Shown: piece by piece, positions 24,101 through 35,760 of the stretch | How positions within the stretch are numbered: the stretch's first letter is position 1 | Layout: each line of letters starts with the position of its first letter | Source: Cryptomeria japonica | Taxonomy: Eukaryota; Streptophyta; Pinopsida; Cupressales; Cupressaceae | Assembly (NCBI RefSeq): GCF_030272615.1 | Contig: NC_081409.1 | Coordinates: 527,616,291 to 527,680,290 of the forward strand | Length of the DNA stretch: 64,000 bases | Direction of reading: 5' to 3' | Position numbers and translations under genes: made by a program | The notes under the pieces: generated by a model | The model's database searches: none | What the model was told of the DNA's origin: nothing | The model's input: the letters and a program-made list of their open reading frames with translations, nothing else

Positions 24101-25726
24101 AGAAACTAAATCATTGGCATATGAAGTGGATGGAATATCTCCAAGCTTACACTTTCACTATCCTACATAAGAAAGGAGTAGCTAATAAAGTTGCCGCTGC
24201 ACTTAGTAGAAGGAACTTAGCAATCCAGGAGATTCAATTGGAAAGCATGGGAATCAATGCCTTAAAAGACATGTCTCAAGGAGATGAAGATTTCATGGAG
24301 GCCTATGAGGTTTGTAAGGACATGAATGACAAGTATCATACTAATTTTTATGATTATATTCTTCAAGAAGGCTTACTTTTCAAAGGCAGTCAGCTTTGTA
24401 TTCCTAATTGCTCCATGAGGGAAAATATTGTAAAGGAAAAACATTGTGGGGGTTTGTCAGGACACTTTGGAATTGATAAGACACTTGAATTAGTTAGGAG
24501 ATTCTAGTTTTGGCCTAGGATGCAGTCCGATATGAGAAAGTATGTGGTAGAGTGTGTGGTATGTCAAAGGGAATAAGGGACAAGTTCCAATGCAAGTCTA
24601 TATACTCCATTACCAATCCCTACCAAACCTTGGGATTCAGTTAGCATGGACTTTGTCTTAGGTGTTCCTAGGACTAAATCAGGATATGACAGTATATATG
24701 TTGTTGTGGATAGGTTTTCCAAAATGGCACACTTTTTGCCATGCAAAGTTACACATGATGCTTCCAATATTGCAGGTTTGTTCTTCAAGGAGGTTGTTAG
24801 ACTTCATGGGTTACCCTTAAGCATTATATCAAACCGGGATCCTAAGTTTGTAGGACATTTTTAGAGGAATTTGTGGTGTAGGTTGGGGACAAACTTGTCC
24901 TTCTCTTCTACTTATCACCCTCAATCTGATGGATAGACAAAGGTGATTAATAGATCCCTTGGTAATCTGTTGAGGTGTTTGACTAAGGACCATGGGGCCA
25001 GTTGGGATACTATTCTTCCACAAGAAGGGTTCTCGTATAATGACTGTGAACAAAAGTACAGGATTGAGTTCTTTTCAAATTGTATATGGGACCCATCCTA
25101 GAGGTGTTCTTGAACTTTGAGAAGTGCAAAATATTGAAAGGAGGAGTGCTCAAGTAGATGATTTTGCTGAAGTGATGAGGGACATACATCAACAAGTCCA
25201 GGATAGATTGATACAAACCACTAAAAAGTATAAGCAAGCAACAAATGTCACAAGGAGAGATGTTTAGTTCAAGGTGGGAGGCATGGTGATGATTCATCTA
25301 AAAAAAGAATGACTCCCTAAGGAGAAGTACACCAAGATACTCATGAAAAAGATAGGTCCTTTCAATGTCCTCAAGAGATGTGGGACAAATGCATACAAGA
25401 TAGATCTACCCCCTGATGTTGGTCTATCTCCTATATTCAATGTATCTAATACATATCCATATAAAGGTTCTGTGGATGATGTTTGTGTTGCAGGTCCATT
25501 TGATTCTTCTAGTCCAGCTATGTTGGAAAGACTTCCTCCCCCTCTCAAACCCGAGATTGAGTGCATTTTGGATCAAAGGGTTAGCAAGTAGAGAAGGAGG
25601 AAGACTTACTTGGATTACCTAGTCAAATGGAAGAATCAACCTTGTGAGGATGCTACATGGATGACTTCTAAGGCCATTGAGAAGACCAGAACTAGATTTG
25701 CAAACATCCCAACTCAAGGGACTTGA
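21109..25726 (+). pseudogene. Gypsy gag-pol, single frame, decayed
   Basis: From ATG 21109 gag and pol share one frame to about 25042, where one frameshift occurs, and end near 25726. In order: gag capsid region (21360-21990), zinc knuckle CFSCNQVGHQLFRC (22078-22119, CCHC intact), protease with VDSGS (about 22365), RT with LCIDYRAIN and KMDLKSGYHQI, RNase H with YTDNHALSF (about 24061), integrase H2C2 zinc region, MDFVLG core, a GPF-type region (about 25357) and a chromodomain-like YLVKWKNQPCEDATW (25615-25660). At least 13 stops precede the frameshift. Three catalytic positions look altered: RT has HVDD where YxDD is expected, and the integrase acidic residues in the SxRD and QSDG-x-x motifs are N and K. 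The product cannot be active as written. Confidence 0.9.
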
Positions 25727-25748
25727 GTTTTTTTTGGGCCTAGGAGTA

Positions 25749-27204
25749 TGGTGCAGAGCACCTTCTACTACACCTCTATTCCAAGCACATGGTGGTTTCT
25801 ACATGTTCATTTGTGATGTAATAATGGGTTAGATCAATTATCACCCTTGATGTAATTGAATGCCTATTTGTATGGTCAATAATCTCTTGGGTGAGCATAT
25901 AAACCTAGAGGTCTATTAGGCCATGAAGGCTTGGAAATTGGAATTTCAATGTTGGTGTGTCTAGGATGTTGTCTTAGGTGTTTGGAGTCTAAAAATGACA
26001 AATAATGACCTTGGATGTGTTTCCATAAGGTCTAAGTGGTTAATAACCAATGTTGTCCTAAGTTGCAAAGTGTTGCATTTGTTGTCAAGCAACTTTTCAA
26101 AGTTGCTAGGAGGATGCTAACTACTTCTCCAACGGTCCTAACTATTCAAAAGTTGGTTATGGATGTTGGAAAAGGTTTATATATGCTTGTACAACCATGG
26201 GAAAGAGGAGGGTATCAAAAGTTTTGAAAATTTTGGTGGAGAAACTGAATAGGAGTCTGATTTTGCCATAATAGTGACATTTTTCCATATTGTCTGTACA
26301 GGGTGTGAGATCCATTGATGAATTTTTGATTTGATTAGAAAGAGCCCTGAAATAACCTTTCAATGCATTTGGTCTGACCTCTTGAAGTGAAGTTTAGTGG
26401 AAGTTATAAACATTTTACCTTCTGTCGGTCTGAAACCCTCCATTTTCAAGGGTTACAATACAAATGGGACCATAACTTGCAATCTACTCATTGGGATCTG
26501 ATGGACATTGGTAGAATGCAAGCTAGGGGCATGTATTTTGAGTTTCCATAGGGGCGATGTCAGAGGATTTGGTTGGTAACATTATTACCAAGCCCTAGTC
26601 TAAACTGTTTGAGGGTTTAGATTAGAATAAATGAGTTTCATTGAGCATACTAGGAGTAATGATGAGATGATGAGTTGAATTGATGGTATTGGAGTATTTG
26701 GACATAGAAGAAACCTCTTGAAGAGTTGGAACCTTCTTGTGATCCCATTCTCATATACCTCCTTTGTAAAACCGATCTAACTTGATCAATTAGGCCTGCA
26801 ACCCAAGTAGGTGTTGAAGAGTGCAGAAATAGGGTGGAACTCCAATTTTTTGGAATCTGATAGTAATCCCAAAAAGGTGTTTGAAACGTAAATTTTTTTA
26901 GGGTGTTATTTGGTATAATTTGGAGAAAAATCCAAAGAGACAGTGAAATAGGGCTACTAACCGGTAGGCCTAATTGGTAGGCCTGTCTAAGCCTCAAAAG
27001 CCAATACTTGCTTTGTGCTACAAAATAGCATTGTGGGAGATCTTGATATGTCTTAGGAAGTGTGTAGAAGTGTTGTGTCATCCCTTGCTAGGGGTAAGAG
27101 TCTGATTTCACATTTGAGGTGATTGTAGCTTTGAGAGAGACTCAAGGTAAAGAAGACCAAGGTGTGTAGGTGGGTTTATTACCCTACTATTGCCAACCTC
27201 TGCA
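25749..27204 (+). repeat. Second (middle) LTR of the gypsy tandem
   Basis: It begins TGGTGCAG at 25749, 23 bases after the gag-pol end, and ends ...CTCTGCA at 27204. It is followed by TCAGG and a primer-site-like word, so it is both the 3' LTR of the first unit and the 5' LTR of a second. Confidence 0.9.
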
Positions 27205-27209
27205 TCAGG

Positions 27210-27221
27210 TGGTATTAGAGC
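27210..27221 (+). other. Second primer-binding site, one base changed
   Basis: TGGTATTAGAGC differs from the site at 21068 by one C-to-T change and lies at the same distance from its LTR. Confidence 0.85.
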
Positions 27222-27250
27222 CTCAGAAGAGCCTTGGGGAAGAATAAGCA

Positions 27251-28312
27251 ATGGAAGATGCAATAGAGAATAGTGAAGAGATTCCCACTAGACCCATGAC
27301 AAACATGGAATTAGCCAAGATAGTGAGGGAGGAGGCGGCTAAGAATAAAAAGATGGAGGAGGAGATAGAAAGGTTGAAGAAAGACTAGGCAGGCAAGGGA
27401 GTTTCATCTGCATCTAATGGAGAAGGAGAAGAGGAAGAAGAGAGACTATTGATGTCGACAGATCAAAGGCAATTTGTTGAAGCCCTTAATAGGGTAGGAA
27501 GAAGAGACAATAGAGTAGAACTACCTACATTCGTTGGAAAGATTAACCCAAAAGAGTGTATGGATTGGATAGAAGAAATGATGAATTATTATGAATGTGA
27601 AGAGGTACCTGAAAACCAAAGGGTGAAGGTGGATAAATCCAAAATAAAAGGTCCAACTCTTAGTTGGTGGAAATTTCTTAAAAATGAAAGAGATGAAGAA
27701 GGAAAGAGACCTATAACCTCATGGAAGAAGATGGAGATAGAGATCAAAAGGCAATTTGTACTTGAGGACTATGAGATAATCTTACACAAGAGATTACAAA
27801 ATCTAAGGCAAAGTGATTTGGATGTCAGTACTTACACTGAGGAGTTCCACAGGATGATCCTCAAAGAAAAGATGCCAGAGAGTGAGACACAAAAGCTAGC
27901 AAGGTACATGAATGGTCTTAAGTTTAGTATTCAAGATGAACTGAGTTTGTTCAACCCTGAATCAGTGCACAAGTGTTTTCAGATGGCACTTAGGATTGAA
28001 GAGAAGCAAAAAAGGAGAGGATAACACAATAATAGAGGAAAGGCTACAAGTTTCAGAGGCAAAGGTAGGTTCAATGGAAGAGGATCATCTCCTAAACCCC
28101 AAGGTGAGTCCAACCATCAGGAACAAGAGGGAGAATCAGGGAACAGAGGTAGATTTAGAGGAAGGAGGGGAAATGGTAGAGGAATATTCAGTGGAAGAGG
28201 ACCTAGTATGGATAAGCACATTGTGACTAGTGGCATGGTAGTGGATGAGAGGGAGTTCATGAAGGGTTTGAAGGAGAAGGATACTCCTTGTTTTTCAATA
28301 GTTGTCAAGCCT
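27251..28312 (+). pseudogene. Second gag copy, internally deleted and truncated
   Basis: It matches the first gag from its ATG (MEDA start) with few differences, has a long open part 27449-28024, then jumps at about 28207 from the region equivalent to 22061 to that equivalent to 22692. This deletes about 630 bases including the zinc knuckle and protease. It is cut at 28312, where repeat X starts. Stop positions differ from the first copy: it has a stop at 27387 where copy 1 is open, and is open where copy 1 has stops at 21424 and 21748. Confidence 0.9.
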
Positions 28313-28665
28313 AAAATAAGGGTTTATTGTGTTAGGCCTTGGTGGAAAGATAGGAAATGACACCCAAAGACAACACTTCACAACTATAGACCTCACAAGT
28401 GATATGGACGATGGTCTCCACATCACCACATGGTTCTTAAATTGAATGATAGATGAATTCTATAATCCCTATTGGGCCTTTAATGACACATGTTCCAAAA
28501 TATTTGGTCAAATTTTCTTGACCTAAAGTAGGCACATGTTGCCTAGGCATGTTGTATCTAGGCATTCCCATTGGTACTAGGTTATCTCATATGAACATAT
28601 TCAATACCTCCTATTTTTTTGTAGTTGTAATACCATAGAATAGTCGCCCCCTCTCCCTCTCCCTC
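28313..28665. repeat. Direct repeat X, copy 1
   Basis: It begins AAATAAGGGTTTATTG and aligns with 30137-30478 in the same orientation, with over 300 matching bases by eye including CCCAAAGACAACACTTCA and TCATATGAACATATTCAAT. The two copies flank a LINE D segment. Nature unknown. Confidence 0.85.
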
Positions 28666-28672
28666 CCCCACC

Positions 28673-29560
28673 TCTAACTCTCCATGTACTTTTTGTAGAA
28701 GGATTTAGTTATCTCTTGGATAATTCTATTTCACATAACCTAGTTAGAGGTAATTCCTTTCCCAATTCAATGACACAACTTATTAATGGTTAAAATGTAG
28801 ATGGTGAAGTTTCCTAAATCTCTTGGAGGAAGATAAAAATAGTAAATGAACTTTACAATGCTTAGATATTTTGGTAAGGCTTCCTAATCGATTATTCAAT
28901 TACAAAACTCAATGTTATAGACAATGTATTTTAAACAAACCTCTTAGATAAAATCCTATGGTTGAAATAAATTTTGGATAATTTTTTTAGGTTCCTTGGA
29001 ATTCATTTTCCTTTTCCAAGCCTATCCTTCTATCTTATGGCAAGTGATGATTTCTATGATTGAGAAGAAATTATTTTTTTTGTTTGCTAAGCTACTTTCC
29101 TTGGTGGGAAAATTTCAAGTGTGTTAGGAAATTTTAGCTACTGCTTATGTATATTTCTCTTCTTATTGGGCTTCTTCAAAATCTCCCTACCTAGAAGTTG
29201 GAAAATTTCTAAGCTATTTGCTATGGACCTCTATTGACACTACCAAAAGCTTCAGTAATGTGGTATGAGAATTGTGCTACCTTCCTCATGATTCCAGAGG
29301 CTTAATATTGACTTCAATCCAATGCCAGTGTTTAGAACTATGTGTGAAATGGATAATTAAATCTCTTGAAGAAAATGAAGGCTTTGAAATTTTGATTAGA
29401 TCATGGGGGCTTCATTGGCTAGACAATATTATATCAAGTGCATTCATATTGGGGGGTTTAATATCCCAAAAATTGAAAACAATATATTGCCTATCTGGTG
29501 AAAATAGGGGGGTTTTAATTCGGGCTATGAAAAATTACAATATTTGGTGAAAATGGGGGG
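28673..29560 (+). pseudogene. LINE 'D' second copy, uninterrupted over the LTR insertion point
   Basis: Bases 28673-29115 repeat 19175-19617 with scattered changes. Where the first copy runs into the LTR (GAAAATTT then TGGTGC), this one continues GAAAATTTCAAGTGTG. Translation shows the LINE region after RT (a FRFLGI-like word, then a stretch like YFSSYWASSKS in another frame) and later LHWLDN. It is therefore the downstream part of the same LINE family, or a duplicate of it. Confidence 0.65.
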
Positions 29561-30136
29561 GTTTTTAATTTGGGCTGTGTATTAGGAGTTTGTGACAAAA
29601 AAGAAGTTTAAGGAAATATTTTAAAAAAATCGGAGGATTCTTTAGTATGCCATGAACGCACGTGATATAACCTTGGTTCACTAAGTGAAGTCCCCTTGGA
29701 TTAGACACTGCATTTTTCTTAGAGTTCTTGATGGAAATTAGGATTAGAAGGGTATTGGTATTCATATGCTTTTTATATTAGTGTAACCCATTTAGATTTA
29801 TGCACTTTTTCTATTAAAAGCATTTGGAAATCTTGTGAGACTATTAAAAGTTGACTTTTATGGGGTGGAGATGATTTTTCTAAGGCATTTTATTTTAATC
29901 AACAATCAATTTGGTGTCACATGTTCTTTCTTGTTAGGACCAAGTTCTTGCTAAAGCTTCACATATTCATGTTTTGATTTTTTATACTTTGGGTATGGTG
30001 AGTCTATTTGATCTTTTTACTAATTTTTACAAAAAGTTTTCTATCTTTTTGTAAGGCTAAATTGAAACTAATAATCTTTAATTGGGATATCAAGGCTTAT
30101 TAAAATAGTATTAATTTATTCCCTCCCAATATGTTG
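29561..30136. other. Decayed LINE-like or non-coding stretch
   Basis: AT-rich sequence continuing from LINE D copy 2 with no clear frame. Nothing else supportable. Confidence 0.4.
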
Positions 30137-30478
30137 TATAAAATAAGGGTTTATAGTATTAGGCCTTAGTGGAAAGATAGGAAATGATACCCAAAGACAA
30201 CACTTCATAACTATAGACCTCACAAGCGATATGAATGGTTGTCTCCACATCACAACATGGTGCCTAAATTGAATGGTAGATGAATTCTCTAATCCCTATT
30301 GGGCCTTTAATGATACATGTTCCAAACTATTTGGTCAAATTTTATTGACCTAAAGTAGGCACATGTTGCTTAGGCATGTTGTAACTAGGTCTTCCCATTG
30401 GTACTAGGTTATCTCATATGAACATATTCAATACCTCCTATTTTTCTATAGTCGTAATACCATAGAATAGTAGCCCCC
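30137..30478. repeat. Direct repeat X, copy 2
   Basis: Partner of 28313-28665. It ends in the pyrimidine-rich CCCCCTCTCCCTCTCC tract, as does copy 1. The terminal word CTATTTTTCTATAGT...ATAGTAG is repeated once more at about 30502-30548. Confidence 0.85.
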
Positions 30479-30570
30479 CTCTCCCTCTCCGTCCACCCAC
30501 CTCCTATTTTTCTATAGTCATAATACCATAGAATAGTAGTCCCCCTCTCCCTCTCCGTCCCCTCAACCCT
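30440..30570. repeat. Tandem duplication at the end of repeat X
   Basis: The block CCTCCTATTTTTCTATAG through AGTAG and the C/T-rich tract CTCCCTCTCCGTCC occurs twice in a row. The minus-strand frame here is only an echo of this repeat. Confidence 0.75.
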
Positions 30571-30915
30571 TCCACTCCTTCCCACCCACCCCTGCAACTA
30601 GAATTCCCTATGCAAAGAAAACCTTGTTCATATTACTATCTATTTTATGGACAACATGATATTTTCAAACACCTTTTTTAGTTTTATCCCAAATCGTATG
30701 GAGCTTGGAATCAGATTCATGTTTTTTTAATCATGTAAACCCAAGCCTTTCTTATGGCATATGGTCTTATTAGGATATCAACATATATTTCTAGCTAAAT
30801 TTACCCAAATATGGTATGCTTTTAGGGTGGAAATTATTTTTAGGGTTTGTAAAGGTAAAGACTTTGTTATTTCCACTAGATACTCTGTTGATATTCATTT
30901 CTTGCTTTATACTAA

Positions 30916-31203
30916 TTTTATGATTTGATCTACTGTTATTATAAAAATTCAAGTGCAAAACAACAAAGTTTCACTTAAGTCTTAGATCAATGGAGTAACA
31001 CCCCTTACATGATTGCTAGAGTTATACTTCATATATCCTTAAATAAGGGTCACTTTTCATTTTATGATTTGATCTACTGTTATTATAAAAATTCAAGTGC
31101 AAAACAACAAAGTTTCACTTAAGTCTTAGATCAATGGAGTAACACCCCTTACATGATTGCTAGAGTTATACTTCATATATCCTTAAATAAGGGTCACTTT
31201 TCA
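30916..31203. repeat. 144-bp perfect tandem duplication
   Basis: The unit starting TTTTATGATTTGATCTACTG at 30916 is repeated at 31060, ending AAGGGTCACTTTTCA. Both units look identical by eye. Confidence 0.9.
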
Positions 31204-31380
31204 CCTCATAGACATACCATGGATGCAATCAATTTTTTAAGGGAGGTTATGGTTCTCAAACATATGGTTTCCAACTTCATTCAATGAGATCTGTATGTTA
31301 GTCTACTAAGAGCTGGCCTCAACCATAATTCCTCGCCTTTTTTGCCATCTTGCCAATTTATGATACTTAGCTTGCTAAGG

Positions 31381-31526
31381 AAGAAAACGAAGGTGGAATG
31401 ATCACCAAAGAAGAGCTTACTCTTGATGACTAGGGCCCATTAATGAATGGGTGAAGAAAACGAAGGTGGAATGATCACCAAAGAAGAGCTTACTCTTGAT
31501 GACTAGGGCCCATTAATGAATGGGTG
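31381..31526. repeat. 73-bp perfect tandem duplication
   Basis: The unit AAGAAAACGAAGGTGG...TGAATGGGTG starts at 31381 and again at 31454. Confidence 0.9.
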
Positions 31527-32016
31527 AAAAATAGATGACCATGACCTAGGGCCTCTATGAAATAGCTCTCATAGCTTACTATCTTCATCTTGTTATCTTA
31601 TTTTTCAATGTTTTGAAGTTGGCCCTATTTGAACTTTGGGATGTGACTACTTCCAGTAACCTTTTTTTTGTGAATGTAAATATTATTTTTCTTTACAAGT
31701 AATATAAACACTTATTCATATATGCATACTTATTTGTGTTTTTGTGTAACAAGTACATAAAAGGACAAAGTATGAATTTTCTCCTTATAATCCAACTCAA
31801 TAATAATCCAACTCAATAAATTTGGATGAGATTTTATAATATCTTCTTCATAGATAATTAAAATTGTTTCTACATGTTTTACTCTAATTATTGGAAGATG
31901 TAGTTCCTTTAGCTGCCCAATTCTTAATTTTTGAAATTGATAGTTGATCATACTCTTGTGTAGCATGACGTACTCTTTCCTATACTTTTCCTTTATTATG
32001 GACATCAACATATGCA

Positions 32017-32078
32017 TATATTGGACCGAATTGTTTTGGTATTTATATATTGGACCGAATTGTTTTGGTATTTATAAT
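32017..32078. repeat. 29-bp tandem duplication
   Basis: TTGGACCGAATTGTTTTGGT plus ATTTATATA starts at 32021 and again at 32050. A smaller 16-base duplication (ATAATCCAACTCAATA) lies at about 31788-31819. Confidence 0.85.
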
Positions 32079-34100
32079 ACTTTGGTATTAATACACACAT
32101 ATTATAAATTTATTGCTATAGAATACATTACTATTTAAGTAAAATATATTGAACATATATTCTTCAATATTTCTTTTATTTTTAAGTCATTGAGTTAAAA
32201 AAATATTATTGAGTAAAAGTATTTGTTTAAATAGAAGAAAAACAAATTTAGAAAGAGGATAATGTTGCTCTACAAAAATTACTAAATCAAATCTACATCA
32301 AAGGAATTAAAGCAGAGCGAGCTTCGAGTCGTTGGCAAATCCGATTTCTTAAAAGGAGACAAATTTATTCTTATAAAGCTTACACATCTTGACTAAATCC
32401 ACAATTATGTGGATAAAACCAAAGTTTCTTATTGATGTAAATTATTGAAATAGAAGGAACATAACTTTTTATCACAAGGAAATATGTTATGAGATAGTGG
32501 AGCATCTAAAAAACGAGTACAATCAAATGACTAATTGTTATTGCTTCTCTTTTGGATTGAGACCACTTTTTCTTCATTGGACATGGTCTGTAGTTTTTTA
32601 ATCCTAATAAAACAACCATGGAATTTGGTCAATGTTTGTAAGCATATATTAGCAAATTTCTTTGTTTGATAAATACAAGTGGATATGTATAAATCTTGCA
32701 TAGTGTAATCTTGATAAATACATGTGAAATTCAGGATTTTAAATTTATATTTGAGATAGGTCGGTCATGTTAGTGCTCGTTCATGGACTTTGCTTCAATG
32801 CAATAAGGATTTTATCAAATATTTTTAAATAGCTATAGCATGCTCTATTAAAACTAGCGGTTGGACCTGGAAAAGGTCCAATTTGTATTGTCGATATTAA
32901 ACAGTGTTTTGAAAAACGGAGTATGTTAGCAAAAACTAATGTACATTTTTTAAGAAATTGTCAAGAAATTTCAAATGATTATGTTACTAAGGAACAAGAG
33001 CAAGGACTTCTTGCAACTCTGGTTCTATCTCATAAACCTAATGATAGGTTTACATTAATCACAAAACTATGGCAAATGCATTAATTGAATCTTAAAACCA
33101 GTTCCAACACAAGAAGACTCGAAACTTTGGAAGCAAAAATCTTTAAAGTATTAGGAATTGTCTGAATTTGTTGAACTTCAAAAACAAATTTTTAATCAAT
33201 CAAGATAAAGTGGTTAAATGAATTGCATATTGAGAATTCTAATCAATATTTTATTGTAATAAATATTAAGCTAATAGAAGAAGATAATTTGTCCAAAAAA
33301 CCATGTAATTGTGACTAAAAGGTTACAATACGGGCCAAAAAATATTGTTTGCATGCAATTAGATCTCTTGTTGCTTCTTAAAGATTTGTATATGTCTGCT
33401 AGCACCCAATGGCCGTTAGGTTGGGAAAGTACATGTAGGGAACAGTCCTTTGCTAAGCTCAGAAAAGCAAGGTTTTCATTGGAAAAAAAAATAAAACTCA
33501 ATTGCTTGTATAATGATTTTGTAGATCTAATATCATGGAAAACATGATAGATTTTGTAAATTTGATATAATGAAAAACATGATATGATGGAAAACAATAG
33601 AAGTTAATAAAAATGTTAGTCAAAAGTTAAACATCTATGCAAGCTACCCTTCGGGTTTTGCATTTAACAATTGCACCACTAACACTTGCTTTTCATTCAA
33701 CTCGACTCCACTTTCGAAATTAAATGGTACACCTTGAAATCTGCAATAGAACGTGAATTGAAAAGGAAAGTTCACATGGGTGCCAAGATATTTTTAAGAG
33801 AAATTTTACAGTTAAACCTTGACAGCCTTTGGTTACGGTTTGATTTCCATGCATATATTCAATAATCATATCGAGTATTCTAGAACAATCAAATGGAACA
33901 TCAACTTATAGAGCAAATAAAAACAGACCCTGAACCACAATTATCTCAATGCCAAATTCCAAACTAAATAAATATGAAAACTAGAAAGAAAAATGAATAT
34001 GAAAACCAGAGAATTGAGAATTCACAAATACAAATTTAATCTATTAAAGGTACACAACAGATGTTACATTAAACAAATTGAATCAATTAATTGTAGTTTC
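32079..34100. other. Non-coding stretch, no recognised feature
   Basis: Short frames only (for example around 32920-33080 and 33311-33547) with no recognisable domain. It may be decayed transposon DNA. Confidence 0.5.
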
Positions 34101-34129
34101 CTTTCTTTTTCCAATTTCATATCTGATAT

Positions 34130-34400
34130 TTACAAATAAAGCCCAACTGGGTAGTCCAAAAAAAATGCTGAAAACCCTCCACCCCGGGACTTGACCTGCT
34201 AAGCCTAATTATTCCCATTGTTACCTTGTTGGTTGCTGTTATTATTATTCCCATGTCTGAGAACAAAAGAAACAAAGTTACTGATGATATTAAACGACAT
34301 AGATATTCTAAACCATCTGTAAGTGTTATTCCCATCGTTGCCTCCACCATTCCCATTCTCTTGATTATATAAGCAGTTTTTTCAAAGGAAAAATGAAAAT
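34130..34400 (-). pseudogene. Asn/Gly-rich exon-like fragment
   Basis: Read on the minus strand, 34370-34300 gives an ENGNGGGNDGNNTYRWFR-type stretch and 34250-34200 gives HGNNNNSNQQGNNGNN. Between them is a GT...AG-compatible spacer. This looks like two exons of a low-complexity Asn/Gly-rich host protein, perhaps captured by the neighbouring Helitron. Identity unknown. Confidence 0.3.
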
Positions 34401-35007
34401 GGCTTATTATTAAGTGAAGCGACTGAATTTGTGTATGGAAATTAAGACTCCTTTCATTCATGGTTGCAATTATGAATCTCAGCTCCAAGCATCTCCCATC
34501 TTCAGCAACATCACAAAGTACCTAATGGTTGTCCAACTGCCATTCATTCATGCAGTAGGCATAACCAGATCCTCCTTAAATCAAAGCAAGAAGGGTATGT
34601 GGTTCTGTGGTTTTATTCTGTAAGAACTGAACATTGCTGGGGTTGTGCAAAGAGGTAAGGAGTGCATTTAGTAAAGAAGGCCAATAAGAAGTATCATAAA
34701 TAAGATACGACATATATTCATATAGAATAAAAAGTATAAGGGCAAGAGGGTGATACTATGATTGCAAACAGAACAACCACCCCAAAAAACCCCCAAAAAC
34801 CCAATTCATACAATTAAAACCGCATGTACCACACAAAAGGAAAAAATGAATGAATGACAAAAATACCAAAGGGTTCGAGTTGACGGCTGGACCTCTATCT
34901 GGAGCATCAGAATCTTCACCTCAACAACATCAACCGTTGGGTCTACTAACTGTGTATGCTTCTGGGTCAATGGATTAAGCGGATGGATATGAGAATAAAT
35001 TGATTGC

Positions 35008-35171
35008 AGGCAACCACATCAATCTCCACCAGCTAGAATACAAACCCTAACCACGTGTTGTAGCAGCTGTGGCAGAAAGCCTTTCGGTAAAAATTTCGGT
35101 GGCAACAAGGAAATTCACGATTTCATGGCATGAGACAATTCTGGTGGGGGTCCAACCCCACAAGGAATTGC
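35008..35171 (-). promoter_or_regulatory. Promoter-like repeat with telo-box and G-box, copy 1
   Basis: It aligns with 56822-56980 in the same orientation (shared AAACCCTAA, GCATGAGACAATT or CGTGAGACAATT, GGTGGGGG, CCCACAAGGAATTGC). It contains AAACCCTAA (telo-box) and CACGTG (G-box), both common in plant promoters, and a hairpin-forming GTGGGG...CCCCAC. Strand is a guess: on the minus strand it would precede the Asn/Gly-rich fragment. It could instead be an element end. Confidence 0.45.
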
Positions 35172-35210
35172 AGGCAAGCAGATTGAAGGGTAAGGTTTGT
35201 ACCAATCAAC

Positions 35211-35388
35211 TGAAACAAAAAAAATATATGAATGATTGATCTTAATTCTGTAAATAAGTGAAAAGAGATTAGGGACAGATTTTTTATCTGCATCCTGACT
35301 GAAACAAAAAAAATATATGAATGATTGATCTTAATTCTGTAAATAAGTGAAAAGAGATTAGGGACGGATTTTTTATCTGCATCCTGAC
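35211..35388. repeat. 89-bp tandem duplication
   Basis: The unit starting TGAAACAAAAAAAATATATG at 35211 repeats at 35300, with one difference seen (GGGACAGATT against GGGACGGATT). Confidence 0.9.
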
Positions 35389-35621
35389 ATTCTTCGATTC
35401 TAGTTGCATCTTATGCATTGGATAATATGAAGGCCAACAAACAATTGAAAAAACAAAAGTGTTGGCCAGTGAGAGGTTGAAGCGTGCACCATTTTGCAAT
35501 AATTTTGTGGCATGCCCAGTAAAAACAGTGAAACACTATAATTTGTTGTCCTAGAGTTGCATTGCACATACAGTTGGAGATTTGAGAATCCAAAACTAAA
35601 AAATGCTTGACTAGATATTTA

Positions 35622-35760
35622 TAGTACATATTGGTTATGTTTCATTACTTCCTGATAAATTTTCATGGCAGTGAATACAAATGACTATATTTGTAGTACA
35701 TATTGGTTATGTTTCATTACTTCCTGATAAATTTTCATGACAGTGAATACAAAAGACTTC
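35622..35760. repeat. 72-bp tandem duplication
   Basis: The unit starting TAGTACATATTGGTTATG at 35622 repeats at 35694. One clear difference (CATGGCAGTG against CATGACAGTG). Confidence 0.9.

Larger units (their letters stand above)
19618..28312 (+). mobile_element. Ty3/gypsy chromovirus-type element, LTR-gagpol-LTR-gag tandem
   Basis: Layout: LTR, primer site, one-frame gag-pol, second LTR, second primer site, second partial gag. The two LTRs begin with the same TGGTGCAGAGCACC and are about 1.45 kb each. A solo insertion should end at the second LTR; here internal sequence follows it, so the unit is LTR-internal-LTR-internal, cut at 28312. It is nested in LINE D. A chromodomain-like C-terminus suggests a chromovirus, a group that targets heterochromatin. 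The element is inactive (see gag-pol). Confidence 0.9.
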
